Of a DNA stretch of 64,000 bases, positions 57,762 through 64,000 are shown one piece after another; position 1 is the first letter of the stretch; every line of letters begins with the position of its first letter. The DNA lies in NCBI RefSeq assembly GCF_900167365.1, contig NZ_FUXL01000005.1, positions 1 to 64,000 on the forward strand, given 5' to 3'. The position numbers and the translations under genes are program-made. This DNA comes from Consotaella salsifontis. Its GTDB lineage: Bacteria; Pseudomonadota; Alphaproteobacteria; Rhizobiales; Rhizobiaceae. The notes under the pieces are model-generated. The model ran no database searches, was not told the origin of the DNA, and saw only the letters and a list, made by a program, of their open reading frames with translations.

Positions 57762-58037
57762 GACATTCGCGGCACTGCATCGAAACCACTTGCGCATTCT
57801 GGCCACGGTGCCAAGATAGGGTGAGACTTTCGCCACTTCGGAGCACCTTCGAAGAGAGAGACATTGGTTTAGGGCCCTCGGACCAGAAATCGTGCAGTTC
57901 AGTTTCCCGGTCCGTCGTGGCGATCGATACGCAGGCTTGCGCGACCCGTTGCAAGGCAACCGGTCAACGCGCAGGTCCATCCGCAGCCTGTCCGTAAAAG
58001 GCGCGGAAAGCGGACCTCAACGGGAGCATTTTCTCAT

Positions 58038-58439
58038 ATGATCGGACTGGTGCTCGTCACCCATGGCCTTCTGGCCAACGAGTTCCGCAACGCCGTCGAG
58101 CATGTCGTCGGCCCCCAGGACGCGTTCGAGACCATCTCCATCGGACCGGAAGACGACATGGAGCGCAGGCGCATCGACATCGTCGAGGCGGTGGCGCGCG
58201 CGGATCGCGGCGACGGCGTGATCATCCTTACCGACATGTTCGGGGGCACGCCGTCCAACCTCGCCATATCGGTGATGGACGGCCAGCGCGTCGACGTGCT
58301 GGCCGGCGTCAACCTGCCAATGCTGATCAAGCTCGCCAGCGTGCGGCAGGATCGGCCGATCGCCCAGGCGCTCAAGGAGGCGCAGGAGGCCGGCCGCAAA
58401 TACATCAACGTGGCCAGCCAGATCCTCAGCGGCAAATGA
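58038..58439 (+). CDS. PTS EIIA component, mannose-family (EIIA-Man-like)
   Basis: A 133-residue protein beginning MIGLVLVTHGLLANEF with phosphorylatable H9, then GVIILTDMFGGTPSNLA, hallmark of EIIA-Man. No EIIB, C or D genes accompany it, so it is regulatory, not a sugar transporter, as in other alphaproteobacteria. A 276-nt gap without a gene separates it from hprK. It overlaps HPr by 4 nt (ATGA). Confidence 0.9.
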   Translation: MIGLVLVTHGLLANEFRNAVEHVVGPQDAFETISIGPEDDMERRRIDIVEAVARADRGDGVIILTDMFGGTPSNLAISVMDGQRVDVLAGVNLPMLIKLASVRQDRPIAQALKEAQEAGRKYINVASQILSGK

Positions 58440-58774
58440 CCTCTTCTTCCTCGGGCCAAGGCGCCGCCGATCCCATTCATTCCCCCCGCGCCGACGATCC
58501 GGCGCTTCTCAAACGCACGCTCGCGATCGTCAACAAGCGCGGTCTTCACGCCCGCGCCTCGGCGCGCTTCGTCCAGGTGGCGGAGGTCTTCGACGCCGAG
58601 CTCACCATCTCGCGCGATTCGATGTCGGTCGGCGGTCTTTCGATCATGGGGCTGATGATGCTGGGCGCGGCCCAGGGCACGACGATCGAGGTCACCGCCA
58701 CGGGCCGCGAGGCCGAAGAGGCCCTCGACGCCATCACGGCGCTCGTTGCCGACTGCTTCGGCGAGGGCTGCTGA
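58436..58774 (+). CDS. phosphocarrier protein HPr (NPr type)
   Basis: 112 residues, about 22 longer at the N-terminus than usual HPr. The phosphoryl carrier His is H38 in NKRGLHARASARF, and the regulatory Ser is probably in MSVGGLSIMGLMML, the target of HprK. It carries phosphate from EI-Ntr to EIIA proteins such as PtsN and the adjacent EIIA-Man. EI is not in the window. Confidence 0.9.
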   Translation: MTSSSSGQGAADPIHSPRADDPALLKRTLAIVNKRGLHARASARFVQVAEVFDAELTISRDSMSVGGLSIMGLMMLGAAQGTTIEVTATGREAEEALDAITALVADCFGEGC

Positions 58775-58861
58775 CAAAGGCGCAGCGCCTTCCCGCCTCT
58801 GGCCACGCGCCGCAAGTTTCGGTTTCGCCGCCATCTCGCGGCAACCATCTTCGGCGCATCA

Positions 58862-58867
58862 TATAAT
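58862..58867 (+). promoter_or_regulatory. possible -10 box of the ahcY promoter
   Basis: A perfect TATAAT in an AT-rich patch, 114 nt upstream of the ahcY start. No good -35 box is seen at 17 nt, so it is tentative. I find no SAH or SAM riboswitch in the leader. Confidence 0.3.
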
Positions 58868-58981
58868 GAATTGTTTATGTCTTCTTGTGTCGAAGAGGGT
58901 CTGCTGCTAGACCGGCCGCAGATCATGGCATTCGCGCGCTCGACGCGTACCCCGAATCTTCGCACACCGAAGGGACCGAAC

Positions 58982-60382
58982 ATGGCCACAGCTCAAGACT
59001 ACGTCGTCAAGGACATCGCGCTCTCCGATTGGGGCCGGAAGGAAATCGAGATCGCCGAAACCGAGATGCCGGGCCTCATGGCCTGCCGCGAGGAGTTCGG
59101 CGCCGACCAGCCGCTGAAGGGCGCGCGCATCACCGGCTCGCTCCACATGACGATCCAGACGGCGGTGCTCATCGAGACGCTGAAGGCGCTGGGCGCCGAC
59201 GTGCGATGGGCGTCCTGCAACATCTTCTCGACTCAGGACCACGCCGCGGCGGCGATCGCCGCTGGCGGCACGCCGGTCTTCGCCGTCAAGGGCGAGTCGC
59301 TTGAGGAGTACTGGACCTACACCGACCGCATCTTCCAGTGGCCGGACGGCAATCCGTCGAACATGATCCTCGACGATGGCGGCGACGCCACGATGTACAT
59401 CCTTCTTGGCGCGCGCGCTGAGGCCGGCGAGGACGTTCTCTCCAAGCCAGGCAGCGAGGAGGAGGAAATTCTCTTCGCCCAGATCAGGAAGCGCATGGCC
59501 GAGACGCCGGGCTTCTTCTCGCGTCAGCGCGACGCCATCAAGGGCGTTACCGAGGAGACCACCACTGGCGTCAACCGGCTCTATCAGCTCCAGAAGGCGG
59601 GCCTCCTGCCCTTCCCGGCGATCAACGTCAACGACAGCGTCACCAAGTCGAAATTCGACAACAAGTACGGCTGCAAGGAGTCGCTGGTCGACGGCATCCG
59701 CCGCGCCACCGACGTGATGATGGCCGGCAAGGTGGCCGTGGTCTGCGGTTATGGCGACGTTGGCAAGGGCTCGGCCGCTTCGCTGCGCGGCGCCGGCGCC
59801 CGCGTCAAGGTGACGGAAGTCGATCCCATCTGCGCGCTTCAGGCCGCCATGGACGGCTTCGAGGTGGTCACGCTGGAAGATGCCGTGGCGACCGCCGACA
59901 TCTTCATCACCGCCACCGGCAACCGCGACATCATCCGCATCGAGCACATGCGCGAGATGAAGGACATGGCCATCGTCGGCAATATCGGCCACTTCGACAA
60001 CGAAATCGAGGTCGCTTCGCTGCGCAACCTCAAATGGACCAACGTCAAGCCGCAGGTGGACCTCGTCGAGTTCCCGACGGGTCGCCGGATGATCCTCCTG
60101 TCGGAGGGCCGCCTGCTCAATCTCGGCAACGCGACCGGCCACCCGAGCTTCGTCATGTCGGCGTCCTTCACCAACCAGACGCTGGCCCAGATCGAGCTCT
60201 TCACCAAGGGCGAGCGCTACGCCAATCAGGTCTACGTGCTGCCGAAGCATCTCGACGAGAAGGTGGCCCGCCTCCATCTCGGCAAGCTCGGCGCCCGGCT
60301 TTCCGAGCTCAGCGAGGAGCAGGCGAGCTACATCGGCGTGACGCCGCAAGGCCCCTACAAGCCCGATCATTACCGCTACTGA
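58982..60382 (+). CDS. ahcY: adenosylhomocysteinase (S-adenosylhomocysteine hydrolase)
   Basis: A 466-residue NAD-dependent enzyme that splits S-adenosylhomocysteine into adenosine and homocysteine in the methyl cycle. It has [34 protein letters not shown], the substrate/catalytic [16 protein letters not shown], the NAD-binding [18 protein letters not shown], and a C-terminal KPDHYRY. ATG 58982 begins at the usual [18 protein letters not shown]; the longer frame upstream is not coding. A strong terminator follows. Confidence 0.96.
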   Translation: MATAQDYVVKDIALSDWGRKEIEIAETEMPGLMACREEFGADQPLKGARITGSLHMTIQTAVLIETLKALGADVRWASCNIFSTQDHAAAAIAAGGTPVFAVKGESLEEYWTYTDRIFQWPDGNPSNMILDDGGDATMYILLGARAEAGEDVLSKPGSEEEEILFAQIRKRMAETPGFFSRQRDAIKGVTEETTTGVNRLYQLQKAGLLPFPAINVNDSVTKSKFDNKYGCKESLVDGIRRATDVMMAGKVAVVCGYGDVGKGSAASLRGAGARVKVTEVDPICALQAAMDGFEVVTLEDAVATADIFITATGNRDIIRIEHMREMKDMAIVGNIGHFDNEIEVASLRNLKWTNVKPQVDLVEFPTGRRMILLSEGRLLNLGNATGHPSFVMSASFTNQTLAQIELFTKGERYANQVYVLPKHLDEKVARLHLGKLGARLSELSEEQASYIGVTPQGPYKPDHYRY

Positions 60383-60420
60383 CCGCGAGCCGCGCCTGGC
60401 GCGGCGGCGGCTGACACAAG

Positions 60421-60460
60421 GAGCCGGCGGGGCGCAAGCCCCGGCGGCTCTTTCTTTTTT
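60421..60460 (+). terminator. Rho-independent terminator of ahcY
   Basis: GAGCCGGCGGGGC (60421-60433) pairs with GCCCCGGCGGCTC (60438-60450), with one mismatch, around a GCAA tetraloop. TTTCTTTTTT follows, 38 nt after the ahcY stop. Confidence 0.9.
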
Positions 60461-60600
60461 CCGACCGTGCCATTCTAGCGCTTTGCGGGATTCGGCCAAA
60501 GGTTTACATTTTACGAATCGCGGCCGGCGACGAGGAATTCGCCAGCTGCGAGGGGACTTTACGAACTTCTCTTGGATGCGGCTGAGAAGGACGAGGGATA

Positions 60601-63174
60601 TTGCGACGGGGATCGGGACTGCGGCTCGCGCGCGAGGGGCGCAAAGAGCTGGCGCGGCCGGTATGGCCTTTTGAGAAAACGGGCGTGGCCCGCTTCGGTC
60701 GTCGATTTTCGGCGGCCGCCAAACCTGCTGGGGCAGGCTGCGCGCTCCTCGCGCTCTCGGCAAGGTCTGCCGATGCGCAATCCCTTGATCTGTTTGCCGG
60801 AACGTTCGGCCCCCAGGATATCCTTTTTCTTTCGCTCTACGCACTCACCCTCGGCGCGATCATGATCGCCGCCGTGTGGCTGATCCGCCAACGCGCGACC
60901 ATCTGCGCCGAAAACGACACCCTGCGCGCCGCGCTAGCCGACGCCCAGGCCGAGGCGGAATCCGGCGCGACCATTCTCGCGGCAGACGACCAACTCATCC
61001 TTGTCTATTCGGGCCAGGGCGCGCCGCAATGCTTCGGTTCGCTGCCGGCCTCCATCGCCGTGCCCGCCGACGCCCAGCGGTTCCGCGCCTTCGCGGACTG
61101 GATGCCCGCCGACACGGCAGCAAGCCTCACCACCTGCATCGACCGCCTCAAGGCGGCTGCCGAACCATTCCGCCAGGAGATCGCCCTTTCCGGCGGTGCG
61201 ATCATCGAAGTCGCCGGCCGCACCGTCGGCGGTCTTGCCGTTGTGCGCTTTCAGGCGCTTCATGGCCTGCGCGAGGAGCTCGGCACCCTCAGGGACGACA
61301 GTCGCCGCTATCTGGCGACGGTAGAGACGCTACAGGCGCTGGCCGATACGCTCGACAGCCCGCTTTGGCTGCGGGATCGGGAAGACCGCCTCGTCTGGGT
61401 CAATTCCACCTATGCCCGCGCCGTCGAATCGTCCTCGGTCGCCGAGGTGCTGGAGCGGCAGGTCGAGTTTCTCAACTCTGCCGACGGCGCCTCGATCGCC
61501 CGCGAGCGCCGCCTCAAGGGCGCCTTCTCGGGCAAGGCGACGGCCGTGGTCGCCGCCGATCGTCGGACCTTCCAGGTGATCGAGGCGGCGGGGCCGCTGG
61601 GTTCGGCCGGATTGGCCATCGACATCTCGGGAGCGGAACTGGCGCGCGACGAACTGCGCCGCACTGTCGAGAGCCATTCGGCGACGCTCGACCATCTCAC
61701 CACTGCGGTCGCCGGCTTCGACGAGAAGACGCAGCTGGTCTATACCAATGCCGCCTTCCAGAAGCTCTTCGGCCTCACCGACCTGGATCTGGCGACGATC
61801 AGGGACCATGTCTCGCTGCTCGATCAGCTGCGCTCGCGTGGCATTCTTCCCGAGGACCGGCCGCTGCGCGTGCTCAAGGAGGAGACGCTGACGACCTATC
61901 GGGCGACGGAGCCGACCGAGGCGGTGTGGTATCTCGCCGACGGGCGCACCCTGCGCGTCTTCGCCAACCCCGAGCCTAAGGGCGGCACGACTTGGCTGTT
62001 CGAGGATCTGACGCCGATCGTGGAGCTGGAAAGCCGGCTTAATTCCCTGGTGCGGCTTCAGGGCGAGACGCTGGACTTCCTCAACGAGGCCGTCGCCGTG
62101 TTCGGCCAGGACGGGCGGCTGCGCCTCTCCAACCCGGTCTTCGCCAAGACCTGGGGCCTCGGCGCCGACTTCGTCAAGGACAAGCCCCATATCCGGGCCA
62201 TCGCCGACGAAGCGCGGATTTCGATCCTTGCGCCGGAGGAGGCGGAAGAGAGCATCGGCTGGGGCGATTTCGTACGCGCCGTCACGGCCTTCGACGAAGG
62301 GCCGCGCGAGCCCGAGAGCGGCGAGTTCGAGCTGTCGGACGGCAGCGCCAAGATCTATTCCGTCGTTCCGCTGCCCAACGGGCAGACCATGCTGACCTTC
62401 GTCGACGTGACCGACGCGCGCAAGGCCGAGCGAATGCTGCGCGAGAAGAACGAGGCGCTGCAGCAGGCCTATGAAATCAAGAACGATTTCGTGAAGCATG
62501 TGAACTACGAGCTGCGCTCGCCGCTGACCAACATCATCGGTTTCTCGGCCCTGCTGCGCTCGGCCGATACCGGGCCGCTGAACACCCGCCAGAGCGAATA
62601 TCTCGACTACATCTCGACCTCGACGTCGACCCTCCTCACCATCATCAACGACATTTTGGACCTGGCGACCATCGACGCCGGCATCATGGAGCTCGAGCTT
62701 TCCGACGTCGATATCGCCAAGACCGTCGCCCATGCCACCGAGGCCATCCGCGACCGCCTGCGGGAGCATGACATCACCCTCAACGTCGACATCGATGCAG
62801 CGGGGGAGACGTTCCGGGCCGACGGTCACCGGCTGACGCAGATCCTGTTCAATCTTCTGTCCAACGCGGTGAACTTCGCCCCCATTGGTTCCGAGGTCGA
62901 CCTCAAGGGTTGGCGCGACGGCGATACGGTCGCCTTCTGCGTCGTCGATCGCGGACCGGGCATCGCCCCCCATCTCATCGCCAAGGTCTTCGATCGCTTC
63001 GAGGCCGATCCGGTCGGCGGGCGGCAGTCGGGCGCCGGCCTTGGCCTTTCCATCGTGAAGAGCTTCGTCGAGCTCCACCGGGGCAGCATCACCATCGAGC
63101 CGGGCAAGGAGGGTGGCACCGTTGTCACGTGCCGATTTCCCGCTGACGAGCCCAAGCGAGAGGCCGCCGAGTGA
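60601..63174 (+). CDS. divL: DivL-like PAS-domain sensor kinase with Tyr at the phosphoacceptor site
   Basis: 857 residues: an N-terminal lead, one membrane helix (ILFLSLYALTLGAIMIAAVW), about four PAS-like modules (for example LDHLTTAVAGFDEKTQLVYT and LNEAVAVFGQDGRLRLSN), then a kinase core with LLSNAVNFAP, RGPGIAP and GAGLGLSIVKSF. The H-box reads VKHVNYELRSPLTNIIGF: Tyr (about residue 636, codon 62506-62508) stands where the kinase His normally is, as in Caulobacter DivL. DivL works with CckA, DivK and CtrA in cell-cycle control. TTG 60601 has GAGG 5 nt before it. Position after ahcY and before tsaE is conserved in rhizobia. Confidence 0.8.
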   Translation: MRRGSGLRLAREGRKELARPVWPFEKTGVARFGRRFSAAAKPAGAGCALLALSARSADAQSLDLFAGTFGPQDILFLSLYALTLGAIMIAAVWLIRQRATICAENDTLRAALADAQAEAESGATILAADDQLILVYSGQGAPQCFGSLPASIAVPADAQRFRAFADWMPADTAASLTTCIDRLKAAAEPFRQEIALSGGAIIEVAGRTVGGLAVVRFQALHGLREELGTLRDDSRRYLATVETLQALADTLDSPLWLRDREDRLVWVNSTYARAVESSSVAEVLERQVEFLNSADGASIARERRLKGAFSGKATAVVAADRRTFQVIEAAGPLGSAGLAIDISGAELARDELRRTVESHSATLDHLTTAVAGFDEKTQLVYTNAAFQKLFGLTDLDLATIRDHVSLLDQLRSRGILPEDRPLRVLKEETLTTYRATEPTEAVWYLADGRTLRVFANPEPKGGTTWLFEDLTPIVELESRLNSLVRLQGETLDFLNEAVAVFGQDGRLRLSNPVFAKTWGLGADFVKDKPHIRAIADEARISILAPEEAEESIGWGDFVRAVTAFDEGPREPESGEFELSDGSAKIYSVVPLPNGQTMLTFVDVTDARKAERMLREKNEALQQAYEIKNDFVKHVNYELRSPLTNIIGFSALLRSADTGPLNTRQSEYLDYISTSTSTLLTIINDILDLATIDAGIMELELSDVDIAKTVAHATEAIRDRLREHDITLNVDIDAAGETFRADGHRLTQILFNLLSNAVNFAPIGSEVDLKGWRDGDTVAFCVVDRGPGIAPHLIAKVFDRFEADPVGGRQSGAGLGLSIVKSFVELHRGSITIEPGKEGGTVVTCRFPADEPKREAAE

Positions 63175-64000
63175 CCCCGGTCGGAGCGAATGAGCCGACG
63201 CCGAATGCCGAGGCTATGATTCGCGAGCTCTTTCTTGCCGACGAAGCGGCAACCATGCGGCTTGGCGCCGACCTTGCCCTCGTCTTGAGAGCTGGGGATG
63301 TCGTCGCCCTGTCGGGGGATCTCGGTGCCGGGAAATCGACCCTTGCGCGGGCCCTGATCCGCGCGTTGGCGGGCGACCCCGACCTGGAGGTCCCCTCGCC
63401 CACCTACACTCTGGTTCAGTCCTACGACACGGCGCCACCGGCCTTCCATTTCGATCTCTACCGGCTCGCGGACCCTTCCGAGCTTGCCGAACTCGGCTTC
63501 GAGGAAGCCGCGGAAACCGGCATCGTCCTGTGCGAGTGGCCCGAGCAGGGCGGGGTCGAAAAAGGCGCCAACCTCTCGATTCGCCTGGAGGCGCCGGAGA
63601 GCGGCTGCCGCCGCGTGGGGCTTTCAGGCACAGCCGAGACCATCGGCCGCGTGGCGCGCTCGCTCGACCTGCGCGCCTTCCTTGCCCGCTCGGGCAATGG
63701 CGCGGCGCCGCGTCGGCGGCTGTTCGGCGATGCCTCTCCTCGCCGCTACGAGGCGGTCGCGGGCGCTGCCGGCCCGCTCGTGCTCATGGACGCGCCGGCC
63801 CTGCCCAAGGGGCCGCTGATCAGGCACGGGCGCACTTACAACGACATCGCCCACCGGGCGGAGACGATCGTGCCCTTCCTCGCCATCGCCAAAGCGCTGC
63901 GGCACGAGGGCTTTCACGCGCCCGCCATCCACGATTTCGATCTTGCCGAGGGGCTCGTGCTTCTCGAGGACCTCGGCCGCGATGGCCTGCTCGATGCCGA
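63171..64000 (+). CDS. tsaE: TsaE fused to an aminoglycoside-phosphotransferase-like (AmgK-type) domain; 3' end outside window
   Basis: The frame opens at GTG 63171, overlapping the kinase stop (GTGA), and remains open to the window end. The N-terminal 150 residues are TsaE, the ATPase of tRNA t6A37 formation (LSGDLGAGKSTLARALIRAL with Walker A, PSPTYTLVQSYD, FHFDLYRLADPSEL). After about residue 180 a second domain starts (LFGDASPRRYEAV, LIRHGRTYNDIAHRAETI, LLEDLGRDGLLDA), as in AmgK-type sugar kinases of cell-wall recycling. Such fusions are known in Hyphomicrobiales. The catalytic loop of the kinase domain lies beyond the window. Confidence 0.85.
   Translation, partial: MTPVGANEPTPNAEAMIRELFLADEAATMRLGADLALVLRAGDVVALSGDLGAGKSTLARALIRALAGDPDLEVPSPTYTLVQSYDTAPPAFHFDLYRLADPSELAELGFEEAAETGIVLCEWPEQGGVEKGANLSIRLEAPESGCRRVGLSGTAETIGRVARSLDLRAFLARSGNGAAPRRRLFGDASPRRYEAVAGAAGPLVLMDAPALPKGPLIRHGRTYNDIAHRAETIVPFLAIAKALRHEGFHAPAIHDFDLAEGLVLLEDLGRDGLLDA

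Noticed and set aside
58775-58981. Possible SAH or SAM riboswitch upstream of ahcY
   Set aside because: I could not find the conserved core of either class or a matching pseudoknot; only a TATAAT patch stands out.
60461-60600. CtrA box upstream of the DivL-like gene
   Set aside because: No TTAA-N7-TTAA pair is present; TTTAC strings are too weak.

Overview
The window looks like a chromosomal stretch of a GC-rich alphaproteobacterium of the order Hyphomicrobiales (Rhizobiales). The evidence is the housekeeping neighbourhood pckA / chvI-chvG / short hprK / PTS EIIA / HPr / ahcY / DivL-like kinase / tsaE fusion, the lptC-lptA-lptB-rpoN-hpf-ptsN block, an olsB-like ornithine acyltransferase, DUF1150, and a blcABC lactone operon of the Agrobacterium type. 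I cannot fix the genus from sequence alone.

Layout. (1) 1-1340 is decayed mobile DNA: the end of an IS630-type transposase, a probable helicase C-terminal remnant, an IS256-type transposase broken by a frameshift and a stop, and the 3' end of a tRNA-Ser that probably marks the edge of an integrated island. (2) 1633-6160 is a blc-type catabolic unit (lactonase, alcohol dehydrogenase, semialdehyde dehydrogenase) with a divergent IclR regulator and a double inverted repeat between them. (3) 6231-18385 holds carbohydrate genes: a LacI regulator diverging from an ABC importer and a GH3 glycosidase, then a ROK regulator diverging from an N-acetylglucosamine-kinase-like gene and a solute-binding protein with no permeases. 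(4) 18626-21295 is a zinc ABC importer. (5) 21392-25277 is a heme-peroxidase cluster: a DyP-type peroxidase, an unrecognised 231-residue protein and a catalase-fold protein, diverging from a TetR gene across a 40-bp palindrome.

(6) 25296-37377 is the murJ-glnD ... mutS region, all on the minus strand. An SDR gene and a ykoFEDC thiamin/HMP ECF transporter under a TPP riboswitch lie between glnD and mutS. (7) 37667-44682 carries a small secreted protein, olsB, acuI-like, lspA, two methyltransferases, lapA-like, ihfB and sppA. (8) 44884-50153 carries lptC, lptA, lptB, rpoN, hpf and ptsN on the plus strand. (9) 50189-54082 carries DUF1150, hsp20 with an RpoH-type promoter, msrB, arfB and pckA on the minus strand. 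(10) 54786-64000 carries chvI, chvG, hprK, an EIIA-Man-like protein, HPr, ahcY, a DivL-like kinase with Tyr at the phosphoacceptor position, and a TsaE-phosphotransferase fusion cut by the window end.

The accessory blocks (1-5) are separate catabolic and transport units, each with its own regulator or operator. The right half is conserved core: envelope biogenesis, nitrogen/PTS signalling and cell-cycle or envelope signalling. I see no CRISPR array, no complete insertion sequence and no rRNA. The points most worth follow-up are the tRNA-Ser island edge, the peroxidase cluster with its palindrome, the transporterless GlcNAc-type cluster, and the Tyr-bearing DivL homologue.
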